Source: Paraglomus occultum
Lineage: Eukaryota > Glomeromycota > Glomeromycetes > Paraglomerales > Paraglomeraceae
NCBI GenBank assembly: GCA_910592205.1
Contig: CAJVPJ010000001.1
Coordinates: 82,026 to 146,025 of the forward strand
Length of the DNA stretch: 64,000 bases
Direction of reading: 5' to 3'
A program made the translations under genes and the position numbers. Of this stretch, positions 11,966 to 22,400 are shown piece after piece. Below the pieces are notes generated by a model. The model saw nothing but the letters and a program-made list of their open reading frames with translations. It had not been told where the DNA came from and made no database searches. The first letter of the stretch is position 1. Each line of letters starts with the position of its first letter.

Positions 11966-14900
11966 ATGACCAACATCACGCTCATCTGTCACGTCCTGGG
12001 CGAGGATCCCGAGAATATATTTAGTTTCAACATCGATAAGGGATTGATGGTCAGCGAACTCAAGGAAACTATCAAGGAGAAGAGAGATAATCTATTTAGC
12101 AAGACTGATGCTGCCCTGATCAAGCTCTGGCGAGTCGACATCCCTTTCGACGTAGAAAATAATAGGTTAACGGTTCTGAAAAGTAAAAACGCCTCTATTG
12201 ACATCGCGGAGGCTCTGAACGGCACAAAGATACAACCGGGCTATGACATTGAGGAATACTTCAACGTGTCGCCGCCCAAAAAACGCATCCATATTATCGT
12301 CGAACCGCCAATTATGTATGTAATCTCGACTGTGCTATTTATCCTCACTGCATGCATCAGCTTTCCATCCATCCACTTTTGTAGCAACTAACATCAACGA
12401 CTTCTCTCTTTTTCTAGTCCTAGACAAAAGCATGGCATGAGCAGGCAACCCTCGCAAGAAGCCGATATTGAGACTGCTAAACGACAGAAGATTCAAGATG
12501 GTTAGGTTTCATTCTAGCCTTTTTTAAAAATGACAAATTAATATAAGTTGAAAATATTTTTTTTTGTTTCTAGACTACAACGAGACAGTTGCGGCTGGCC
12601 AAGCGGCGAGTGGCCCATCGACTGGCTCAATACCCCGGGATCGTATAGAAGGATCAACGCTGGTGCTAAGCAAAGAAAAGTTTCAAGACTTTCCCGTCGA
12701 CGCCTTGAACGACTATTCCTTGCTTCGTACGCAACCCGAATATGCTTACTTCGACCGCACGGGATACATATCGGTTCTCGATTCCATTCGTCATCCTGCG
12801 TTGCTCTTCCTACGACCACGGCGATTTGGAAAATCGCTGACTCTAAGCATGCTGGCCCACTTTCACGGGGTGGAGCACAGGGAAAGATATGCCGAGCTTT
12901 TCTCGGTACGGACAATTGCGTTTTCTGTCCTACACTCGTTTTGCTTATCCCGACCTTTTTCTTGCAGAATCTTGACGTCGATAAGGACGTCCAGGCTGGC
13001 AAGGTCACCCCTGGCCAATACCTTATGTTATCGCTCGATTTCAGTGCCATCAACCGCTCCGCCGACGTGAAGGTTGCGGAATATGATCTCCAACAAATGC
13101 TGAACAACTCCATCAAACAGTTCTATTCAACCTATGCACGCTACCTGGGAAACAGATCGAGCGAGGAGCTCATCGAGAGGCTTGTGAACCCGGAGAGTGC
13201 TACCTCCAGCCTTAAAGAATGTGTTAGAGTGGTCCAGGAGAAACTCCGTGCCGTGCAGAAAGATGATGACAACGCTCCACTTGCTGGCGTCAAAGGGGTG
13301 AGTTTCAAGAGGCGCTACATCCGTTCAATTGTTACTCACGCTGGAACCCTATCGACTCGTAGATCTATCTCTTGGCTGACGAATGCGACGCTTTTGGCAA
13401 CGAGTATCTCAATCCTGAAGATCGTGCTAACTGGAACTATATCCATAAGAATTCATTGCTTAAAGGCTTCTGGGGTAGTGTAAAGAGTAATTTGGGCGAG
13501 TTTCAGATCACCAAGTGTTTCATCACAGGTGTATCGCCACTTTCGATGACCGACCTTACAAGTGGCTTCAATGTCGCAAAGAACATCTCGGACAGTCCAG
13601 CTTTATCCGGTCTTTGTGGTTTCAGTCGTGAAGATGTGATCGCTGCTCTGAAGCTGCCCGAGGTCTGTGGCTTACAGAATGAAGTCGAGGATCGTTTTAA
13701 TACTATGGAGACTTTCTTCAATGGCTATCGTTTCTCTTCGATTGCCCAAGTTCCGCGAGTTTTCAACACCAACACATGCCTTGAGTATTTCCAGGTTAGC
13801 AGATCCTTTTATTGAACGCAATTGCGCTCTTATCACTATTCTTATTGCTGCTGCTTTTCATCGTCCCAGTCTTTGATCGACAAAGAGCCTCCTAAGCGAG
13901 ACAACCCCTCGAACTCGGAAGTCTCTGAGACGACTCTTAAGCTGCTCGCTTCCTCGCATATCGTGCAAGACATTCTTGAAAGGACCGCAAGCGATTCAAT
14001 AACGGACAATAAGTGGCGCACTAAGATTCCGTATTTGTCGTTGAAGGATATGTTTCGATTTGAGGACTTAGTACGGCTCACGCTTGCTCTTGTGTATTTT
14101 TTTGGTCTTTAGCTCACTTGCTTTTTCAAATACTTCATGTTTTTTTTTGCAGATGCGTGTCAGAGATAGCAAACAAGAATGGCTGAGCTACATGCGATAT
14201 ATAGGAGGTCTCACGTATGCTGATGATATGCCCAACAAGCATCTTCAATTTCCAAATTTTATCGCTTTCAAGCGTTTTGGGGCCGCTACCTTAGACCGTT
14301 ATGATCTAAATGAAGATGATATCGTCGATGCAATCGGAAAAATTGCGGCAAATGGAGACGTCTCGGGGCTGTTGAATTGCTACCAGAAGATGATGAGCCG
14401 GCGCGATGTCACTGAAGCGGATTTCAATAATTCAGAAGAAAGACACCGTGATAATATCTTTTATCCACTTCTCAAGAACCCGGTTCTATTGCAAGCCTAT
14501 CCCGAATATATTGTTACCAAGGTAAGCAAATCGAGATCCCTGAACAGAAATGCACGATTTCATTGCCCTCTTGATTAATCAGTTGTTTATGCATTCTCAG
14601 CCGTCAGGTGGAGGAGGACGGGTTGATCTGCTTATTGAGGCACCGAGCACAAACCGCGCTGCGCTCCTCGAATTCAAGGTTATCAGGATTCCTTACGTAA
14701 ACATTAATCCTGCGGGGGCATCGGGTCCCAATCAAACGTCAAATTTCTTAAAAGCATTGGCATTGAGCTACATGTCAGAAGCGGAAACCATCCTTGACCT
14801 CAAGTTTCCTCCGTACGACAAGTATCGTCCTAATCAACGTATAGGCGACTGGATTGAAACGCAGAAGCCACAATTGGTGAATTATTGGGAGAGCACTCAA

Positions 14901-15032
14901 ATCTCTGAGTTACGCCAGCGGCGCGATGTAATTGCCTATCTGGTCTTGATCATTGGTAGTCGAAAAATTCTATTCTGGCAGTTGAATGAAGATGGTAAAT
15001 CTTGGTCAGCACCTCAGCTAGTGACTGCTTAG
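11966..15032 (+). CDS. Crinkler-type protein: Ubl-like header, AAA-like ATPase, PD-(D/E)XK nuclease
   Basis: Exons 11966-12315, 12418-12500, 12574-12905, 12968-13297, 13363-13794, 13870-14070, 14153-14521 and 14601-15032 join in phase to 842 residues. Residues 1-117 form a Crinkler header: start MTNITLICHVLGEDPENIFS, central LWRVDIPF where oomycete proteins have LFLAK, and closing HIIVEPP matching the HVLVxxP end mark. A short Lys/Arg linker with possible nuclear signals (PPKKR, AKRQK) follows. From about 224 comes a P-loop domain (RPRRFGKS Walker A; LLADECDAF Walker B near 368; TGVSPLSM sensor) of the predicted AAA-ATPase family often paired with nucleases. The C-terminus has GGRVDLLIE and LLEFK (Asp 708, Glu 723, Lys 725), a PD-(D/E)XK active site. 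Crinklers of this NTPase-nuclease type are proposed to act on nuclear DNA of a host or competitor. No signal peptide is seen. The gene is clearly richer in G+C than its neighbours. Confidence 0.88.
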
Positions 15033-15292
15033 TTAGGATTTTATTGTAAAAAATAATAATTCAATGGTGCTTTAGACGACGATATCATAGTCTATATAGA
15101 GCGAGTGCGATATAGTGACACGTCGATACATATAAAGGAATTCTTGTTTCCTTCTCTAAGAGAAGTGTGGATGTTTCAACTTACCTTCCGAGGAAAGATT
15201 CATTAATAAAAAAACGCATTTTTTCTCGGATAAAATTTTGCGCGTAAGGAATAGTAAGGCATATAGGATTATCCCTCCCTATAACGACCCTC
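15033..15292. other. Left junction spacer between fungal and TGA=Trp DNA
   Basis: Contains the 3' UTR of the Crinkler gene and the transition to the segment read with TGA as Trp. No inverted repeat, target-site duplication or transposase marks a boundary. Confidence 0.4.
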
Positions 15293-15550
15293 TTATTCTT
15301 CAAGTTTCCTTTTTTTTCTTGGTGCTCGAAATGATTCCGCCAACGTCCGTTTAAGAGCTTTTTCTGACCTTTCCTCTTGGTAAATCTCATAAGTTATCTT
15401 TTCATGGTCCAGATAGTTCTTGATAGTCTGCGTGCTTTTTAGTTTGAAAACGTAAGGAGCGATTTTTTCGCCTTGCTCTTGCTTTAAAAGAGAGCGTAGA
15501 GTACTATAATCTTTAGGCTCCATAGTAGATCTAATATAGATAAGTTGCAT
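15293..15550 (-). CDS. Small Lys-rich hypothetical protein with an NLS-like tail
   Basis: Minus-strand frame of 85 residues from ATG 15550 (a second Met is at residue 10) to TAA at 15293. The sequence is hydrophilic and Lys/Glu-rich and ends PRKKRKLEE, close to the classical monopartite nuclear localisation pattern. It reads away from the TGA-coded gene that begins 114 bp to the right. It contains no TGA, so its code is not shown. Not recognised; it may be a real small gene of the inserted segment or a chance frame. Confidence 0.35.
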   Translation of the reverse strand: MQLIYIRSTMEPKDYSTLRSLLKQEQGEKIAPYVFKLKSTQTIKNYLDHEKITYEIYQEERSEKALKRTLAESFRAPRKKRKLEE

Positions 15551-15663
15551 ATTTCAATTTTATATACACGGCTACTCCTATGTAATACGCAATAAATACA
15601 ATATTATCAAAATTTTACAAAATCAGACAAACTGTGCGTAATATATATATAAAATATATATAT

Positions 15664-17433
15664 ATGGTAGACGACATAATTATGAACGAATACGAAAAAG
15701 CTCTCCATCTCCTGGAAGTGGGATGTGGTTGCGGTTGCTCGACTAAGGTGCCAAAAGAAGAATTTGCTGAACTACGAGAAGATTTTCAAGCGCTAACAAG
15801 ACCCGAACAGGATATTTTCTTAATGGCCCAACTCAAATCCTTGGATGGGGGAGCGATCAATACTAGTCGACGTCTCAAGGACAAAAATCGAGTCAATAAG
15901 AGAACTGTCTACTGCTGAAATCGTAATACCCCTATTTGTCAAAAAACCTACCTCAATATGCTTAGAATTGGCCGCAATTACTTTGAAAATATCAGAAATC
16001 ACTTGCTCAAGAATGGTCTTCTACCACGGGTCCATGGTAATGTAAAAAGAATGCCACAGTGAAAAACCAGGATGGTCATCAATATTGACGTGGCAACCGC
16101 GGTCAAGAATTTTTTGCTAAATTATACTGAAATTCATGGCTTACCCAGCCCGGTTAGAAATGTTAATCGCGTGACCCAATCCATTATCTTTCTACCAGCG
16201 GAAATGAGTTATAAATCTGTTCACCGGGATTTTTTGGCTGGTCTAGAAGAAGAGAGTAAATTACGTGCTCTCAAGTATGATGCCTTTCGCAAATTATGAC
16301 ATCAGCTTACCCCGTACATTCAAATCATGAGTCCCCGAACCGACCTATGCGATACCTGTCAGCAGTTGCGGAATGACTTGCAGTTTAAAGCCCGTAAAGA
16401 GGAAGAGGCCCAAGACTTATTAAAGAAGTATAAAGAGCATCTAGCCAAAGCCAAGTTAGAACGAAACTATTATAACAAAAATACCAAATTGGCAGAAGAA
16501 CACAGAAAACTCATCGATCAGAATTATTCTGTTGCCTCAGTGAAAGGCAAAGTATCATACTGCAGTATTGACGCAGTTACTCACTACAGTTATGACTGAG
16601 CCCAGAATGTCCATGTACCTCATTCAGACCAACAGATCGGCAAGGTGTATTACCTTAGTGCTCGCAAGGTGCATTTGTTTGGCGTCCAAAATGAAGCGGT
16701 CCGGGAGCAACTTAATTATGTGCTGGATGAGAATGAACTCCTTGGAAAAGGTCCCAACGGTACCCTAAGTCTGGTCTTTGACGGAATTAAGCAACTGAAT
16801 AAAGGTGAAAAGCACTTGAAAGTCACTTGCGACAATGCCGGTGGACAAAACAAAAACAATGCCACTATTTGGTTTTACTTGTATTTGGTAATTGCTGGTT
16901 ATTATGAAACTATTGAACTCAACTTTATGGTTCCGGGCCATACCAAATTTAAATGTGATGGTAGTTTCGGACTAATTAAAAGACTTTATCGTAATACTAC
17001 GGTAGATTGTGTCGATCACGTCGCAGACGTAGTGAAAAGGTCCAGTATTGCCGGACTAAATAAAGCTCGACGTTACAATGGCAGAGACGGCTTTCAATAT
17101 TTTGACATCATAAGTGGTTTGGAAATTTACTTTAAAAAGTTGCATGGCCTGCAGAGGTTTCAACATTTCCTCTTTACTAGTGCTAATCCCGGGGTAGTCA
17201 AAGCCCAAGAAGTCGCAAATGGTCCTTTCCAGGAATTCAAGTTACTGAAGACTAGTAAATTCGAGGCTTCAAAAATCATAGAAAAAATCAAGACTTTATC
17301 ATTTCCAGTGCTGGTACCTCCTCCGATGAAGTATGAACGACAAGAATATCTTTATAATTATATTCGCCCCTTTGTCCGAGACGAGTTTAAAGATGTTACT
17401 TGTCCAAGACCAATTTTTACTGGCAATGAATAA
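15664..17433 (+). CDS. Transposase-like protein (DUF7869-type), intact only if TGA encodes Trp
   Basis: One frame runs from ATG 15664 (or GTG 15634) to TAA 17431-17433, 589 residues, interrupted only by TGA at 15916, 16060, 16297 and 16597. Around each TGA the sequence fits Trp, for example FRKL-W-HQL before SPRTDLCDTCQQL. The N-terminus has a Cys cluster (GCGCGC) and KVPKEEFAELREDFQALT; the middle has CQKTYL and LLPRVHGNVKR. After a coiled-coil stretch near residues 235-285 comes the core, with CDNAGGQNKNN, PGHTKFKCDGSFGLIKR, a YF block and FTSANPGV. These are features of a eukaryotic transposable-element-like family I know as DUF7869; the family name is from memory. The conserved Asp residues suggest a nuclease or transposase fold, which is inference. 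No bacterial ribosome-binding site is evident. A ruined relative lies at 27265-27846. Confidence 0.75.
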
Positions 17434-17533
17434 AATATTTAGGATAAAATCAATCGCTTCCATTACTTTGTCATTCGTTAATTTGTCCTTGCTGTCATAA
17501 GTTTAATAAGATTAATCTTTCAACTAATATTGC

Positions 17534-17549
17534 TAGCTTTTTAAAGCTA
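17534..17549 (+). terminator. Small hairpin after the TGA-coded gene
   Basis: TAGCTTT and AAAGCTA form a perfect 7-bp stem with a 2-nt loop, 100 bp after the stop codon of the 15664-17433 gene and 35 bp before the next start. It lacks a following T-run, so it is only a weak terminator candidate. Confidence 0.2.
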
Positions 17550-17583
17550 AAATAATATATATACTTATATTAAAAGCAAGCCT

Positions 17584-18297
17584 ATGGTATCAATGGAAAT
17601 AACAATTTTTAAACAGGAACTAATTAGAGAATTAGGTGAAGTAAATTTCATTCCAAAACCTCCTAATGAAGAAATTTTTAGATCAGTGTTTGATAAAATT
17701 TTAGTTCACTCTTGTAGTTGACCTGAGTTTTGTGAAAAATTCCCCATTAAGGAAGTTTGGCAACACTATCTTGCTGTACAATATCTTTTTTCTCAATATT
17801 ATATTGGTTATAATAAATTTGAGAAATAGAAAGAAGTTGGGTGATTACGATCATTAGTAATTAGTTTAGAGAAAGAGAGAAATTCTTTAAAAGGAAATGT
17901 TGTTAATTTAGAAAAAGTTAATCAAGAATTAGAGCAAGAAGTAAAAGAACTGGAAACTAAAGTAGAAGAATTAGATGATGAGGTACAAATGGAGCGAGAA
18001 GAAGCTGAGAAAGCACTAAATAAAGCTGGAGAATGGAGGAAGAACCAAATGACCGAGGTTGTTTTGAAGCACGATGCAGCAATGGGCAAACTCCTAGATC
18101 GAATAGATTTATTAGAAAATAGTTTAAGTAAAAATGAAGAAATAAACCGAAGAAATTATTTAGAAACTAAAGAGTTGCCAGCCTTGCCAAAACAACAAAA
18201 AGAAAACAGACTGCAAAAGTTCAAGCAATTGGTAAGTAAAGTAAAAGAAAAAACTAAGGAAAAGTTCCAGACTTTTATTATTCAGAAAAGCAAGTAA
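17584..18297 (+). pseudogene. Coiled-coil protein in TGA=Trp code, with one TAG
   Basis: The frame from ATG 17584 to TAA 18295-18297 (237 codons) contains TGA at 17719 (CS-W-PEFCEKF) and 17842 (VG-W-LRS), which fit Trp, and one TAG at 17827 that would truncate the protein in either code. TGG also encodes Trp here (EVWQHY, GEWRKN). The N-terminal 80 residues look globular. From about residue 95 a long coiled coil runs through repeated Leu/Glu/Lys heptads (LEKVNQELEQEVKELETKVE), ending in a very basic tail (KVKEKTKEK). The function is not recognised. It sits 150 bp after the transposase-like gene and 11 bp before the next frame, as in a bacterial operon. The single TAG may be a point mutation after insertion. 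Confidence 0.55.
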
Positions 18298-18308
18298 TAT
18301 TGACATAA

Positions 18309-18958
18309 ATGAGACTAGAATATAGAGTTCTGGAAATAGCAAAGGACGATGATCAAGAATGCAATTTTTGTTTTCTAGATTTTGATGACCCAACCCTCCT
18401 TAATTTTGATACTTCTCCTGCTACTCATCAAATGGTAGTTCGTAACACTCCTGATGGTTATTCAGACATCGTGGCAAATGTAAAAAAGATTATGATAATA
18501 ATTCTCTTCCATGATGCGAGAAATGTGGTAGATTAAAAAGAAATAGAAACAGATGTTTTTGTAGTCGTTTGAAAGCCAAATCAACTAAGCCACTTTCTGA
18601 TAAAGAACTACTTTCACAAGCTTTCAATTCTCGTTTGGAAAAGAAAACTAGGGAGCTAGAAAATGAGCTATCAACTACTAAAGAGGAATTAAAAATTGAA
18701 AGAGAGGAAGTAGCCAAGTTTCAAGAAAAATCCGAAGAATGAAACAAAAGACAAAAGCAAGAGTTATTAGACAAAATTAAGCAACAAGAAGCAGAGATTG
18801 AACGTTTAAAAAAACTAACACCTCAAGAACTGGTTAATGAAATAGAATCTTATAAGGAAGAAGTGGCTCGACTAAAATCTCAATTAGAAAAATTAAATTC
18901 TCAACAGAAAGCTCAAATCGAGGTTAAAAGGTGACCTTGATCGAAAATGAGGAAGTAA
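18309..18958 (+). pseudogene. Zinc-ribbon plus coiled-coil protein in TGA=Trp code, frameshifted
   Basis: ATG 18309 opens a frame with ECNFC and FLDFDDPTLLNFD that runs to about 18485, where an A-run is followed by a change of frame. The second frame continues to TAA 18956-18958 and carries TGA at 18512, 18740, 18932 and 18938, read as LP-W-CEKCGRLKRN, SEE-W-NKRQ and KR-W-P-W-SKMRK. CNFC in the first part and CEKC plus CFC in the second could form a zinc-binding site. A coiled coil rich in Leu, Glu and Lys fills the rest. The -WPWS- C-terminus consists of TGA codons only. No function is recognised. The shift lies in a homopolymer and could be a sequencing error. Confidence 0.55.
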
Positions 18959-19490
18959 ATAATAATTAAAGAAGATACCGATACCAAGTGACGTCAAAAT
19001 GTTCACTTTGTCTGGTTTTGTTGCAGCATGCCCCATATCAGTGTGCATGGACAACTTGTACTAAGCATAGGCCTGAACAGGCGATCGGGGTAATTTTGGA
19101 ACAAGTTTGTTGTGCTGTTTACCGAGTTTACAGGGATGCTTAGAGTTTAGCTTTGCTGTTCAATCAAAAATTTCTATTACTGATTCTCAATTTTAGTTTA
19201 CAATTGTAAAATTTGGGTGACTGACTACTTTATAAACCCCACTATTTATTATATCGCAGAATATCAACTCTCTATTATCACCATAACATATGAACTGTTG
19301 TACAAAACAAAAAAAATACAGTGACTGTATTCGTCTATTAAAGAATGTATAAAAATTATTAAGTAGTGACAAAGAGGAAATACGGCTGTCGGAGTTAAGG
19401 CGGACATAGAAATATTTACAAAAAGATTATTGAATTTTGAGAACAGCCGCCATAAGAGGAGACGTATCTGAAAGGTGTGGTCGAACAGAA
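18959..19490. other. Right junction of the TGA=Trp segment and RAX2 3' UTR
   Basis: A frame ending with TAG near 19143 contains spaced Cys and His (SKCSLC, QCAWTTCTKH) but has no start codon in any sensible position, so I do not call it. The rest is AT-rich and should include the RAX2 3' UTR. No duplication or repeat that would mark an insertion edge is visible. Confidence 0.35.
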
Positions 19491-22400
19491 TTACGAGTCT
19501 TCTGGTGGGATGCTTGATACATAATTACTAGGGAAGGCTCCCTTTACAAGTCGCCCAATGCCTGCAAACATAGATGACATTGTCAGTTATTTGTAAATTT
19601 TCACTCTAAAAACACAATCTTATTTCGGTCGAAAAATTTCTTGATACCTACCATCATCAACAAACCCAATCCACCATGTAGGATCACTCCTGTCGACGAC
19701 ATAAACGGTATCTCCGACTTTGAGCCCCAGTTCACCCGCATTACGTGGCTCGAACTTATATTGAGCATAAAAGACCTGTGCGTCGTCCAAATTACCGACC
19801 AATTCGCTGAATAATCCTCCCGCTCCTCCACCAGCCACAAATTCTTGTTTCCGGTCGCTTTCTCCGTTGGCAGATTTTTCGGTGCCAGAAGACACTCGCA
19901 CTTTTTCTGAACCCGATGAATTCTTGTCGCTTTGTTGAAGTAAATCCTGTGCGAGTTTGATCTTTGACTCGAGATTGAACGTTGCCGTCGTAGTTTCTTC
20001 TGCTTCCTTTTTTAATTTTGATCGACGGTAATAAGCTATTGCCATTAATATCGCAACTATTGCAAATACCATCAATAGTGAGATGGCTGCAGCTATCAGT
20101 ATTACTAACAATACCGCGAGGGGTGCTTTTTTTTGGCGAGAGAAATAAATTAGATATTTTTTGTCAAAAATCATTTCAATCACTATTAATTATTCAGAGT
20201 TTAACTTACTTTTATTAGAGAATGATGGGGGAATATCAAAGAAGATACCCAAAATATTCCCGTTACTTCCTCCACTCTGCGAAGCTTGTAGATAAGGATG
20301 CCAGTTCTGCCCATCGAACAATGCCGTACTAACATTTCCAGCATTATTCAACTGTAAGTCTCCAACAACCATTAGTATTCGGTTCCCGTTTATTATATCA
20401 TTGCCTGGATTGTCCCCGTTAATTGGTAGGAAGGTCAACTGAGATATCCTCGAAGTTGATACTAGTCCAGTGGTGAATGAAGTAAATTTTGATCCATCGT
20501 ATTCATACAAGTATGCAGAGTTTGCGTCAGTATGTCCAGCTATCCAAATGCGTTGAGCAGAGCCGTCTATTGCGAGAGCTGAAGGTGCACCGGATAGAGA
20601 AGTGGATTCTGTAATGGGGCGCCATGTAGATTGACCATAATCGTATTCTGCAAGATAAGTCTTTTCCCCATTTACGGTTAAATTACCAGCTGCATAAAGA
20701 AGGTTTTGGTTTGACTAAAGGAGAAGGGAAAGAATGCAGTATGGGCTAGTTAATAATTGTTACGCATCATATGCTAAATCATTTTGCTACTAATATCCTG
20801 TTCTCTTACCTCGACAAAATCAATTGCAAATACTTCTCCATCAATATTTGTATTACCCAGTGCATTCCATTGATTCTTACTAGCATCAAAACTACAGACG
20901 ACTTTGCATTCGACATCGCCTGCTTTATCAAACACCCCTCCAACCAGTATCTCCTTGTTATTCTGTCTTTGTTTCACAACATTCACACTGACGCCCTCTG
21001 CACCGCTCAATTGAGGTATATCTTCAAATTCATTCGATTTTAAATTATACGCTGCAAAGCCATCGCCTTTCGGAGAGGAGAATACACCACCAATGTAAAG
21101 TATATCGTCTATAATTAGTACCGTTTGAATAGTACCATTTATGTCGCCTGATAGAGACTGAACGGTGCTGTTCTTAACGAAGGCTATGTTCTTTACAGTG
21201 CCAATCGTAAAGTTTCCCCCTATCACGGTTACTGCTTCGCCGTCAGAGTTTTCGTAAAAAGCTCCAGTGTAGACAGAAACTTGGGGGGCACTGCCATTAA
21301 TGCTCGTCGGCACAATTGGCAATGGAGTAATATCACCCTGAGGACTCAATAGACTAGCTCCAAACATTTGGACAGATGATGCGGAAAAAACGTCTCCAGA
21401 AATGTATGTAACTGCATCTCCATTTACTGTAAGTGATATAATATCTTTAATGTTTCCGTTGACAAAATTAGTCTCATTGGCCCAAGAATTCAGTCCCTCA
21501 TCCCATAATTCGAATCCAAATGTCACTTCACCATCCGTCTTTCCAGGATCATATCTCACTTGGTACGGTCCACTGACGAATATTTGATTGTTGTTGCTAA
21601 CATTGGCATAGCCTAACACATTCACAGGACCGTTCAATCCTCCGCTTACTGGCGTCCAAGCCTTCGTAGATAGCTTATATCTCGCTATATTCAACAGTGT
21701 CTGAGGATTAACAGTTCCAGTAAATGAACCACCAACAATAATTTCATCAGAAGAAACGCTGATGATACTATTCACGGGTCCGTTAAGCCCACCGTTGGAA
21801 AGAGAAACAAGTTGAGAACCGTCATATAATACTATATTAGAAAACCTCGCATCAGAGAACGTTCCGCCGATGATCAATTGGGTTTTAGAGAGCAATGCCA
21901 AAGATTCTACTTTTGCCCTGTCTGGAAAAATCCCGTTCAGACTACCCCAAGCATTGACACCTCCATTGACGTTTAACCAATACTGAAACACTCCACTTAA
22001 TGGTGGTGCACTATTTGTTCTCGTAAATGCCACGTATCCAATATCAATTTGGAGCGTGTTTTGACCTGGATTTGGTGGTACCTGTTTATCTAATTCAACC
22101 ACTACTGACGGCTTAAATGTATCGCTTGTAGCAAGTACTTTACCCTGATACAACGTAATGTCTTTAGGTCTTAAATTATTCGTTGTTATATTCAAAACTA
22201 CGCTTGTTCCCGGTAGCACGTTTGTAGTGACCGAGATTGTGGCCGCATTCTCGCAATTGGGCGTACATGGAGGGAGATGGAGCGTTACTAAATAATTACC
22301 CGTTTGAGGAACGTATGGCGTCAAAGTGACAGTGTCGTCGCTGGATGCGTACGATGCTGCGGGAATCGTGGCCTGTAAGGCTGGTTCCCAATCTCCTTGG

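Larger units (their letters stand above)
15200..18990. other. Segment read with TGA as Trp (mollicute-type code), probably endobacterial
   Basis: Three intronless same-strand frames (15664-17433, 17584-18297, 18309-18958) lie head to tail with gaps of 150 and 11 bp. Together they carry ten in-frame TGA codons at 15916, 16060, 16297, 16597, 17719, 17842, 18512, 18740, 18932 and 18938 (first bases), but only one other internal stop and one shift. Flanking fungal genes have no in-frame TGA and carry spliceosomal introns, absent here. Code 4 (TGA=Trp) is used by Mollicutes, including the Mycoplasma-related endobacteria known from arbuscular mycorrhizal fungi, and by fungal mitochondria; the gene content is not mitochondrial. 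Boundaries are approximate. Nuclear insertion and assembly chimera both remain possible. Confidence 0.72.

Noticed and set aside
12538-13483. Long frames on both strands over the Crinkler gene (minus 12538-13116, plus 12548-13483)
   Set aside because: They have no domain content and are shadows of a GC-rich gene; the spliced frame with Walker A and nuclease motifs explains the region.
15664-17433. Reading the TGA-coded gene as an ordinary fungal pseudogene
   Set aside because: A pseudogene of this length should also carry TAA, TAG and frameshifts; there are none in 589 codons, and all four interruptions are TGA at Trp-compatible places.
18990-19145. Cys/His-rich frame (SKCSLC ... QCAWTTCTKH) after the TGA-coded genes
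   Set aside because: No start codon and no link to a splice site; too short to tell from chance.
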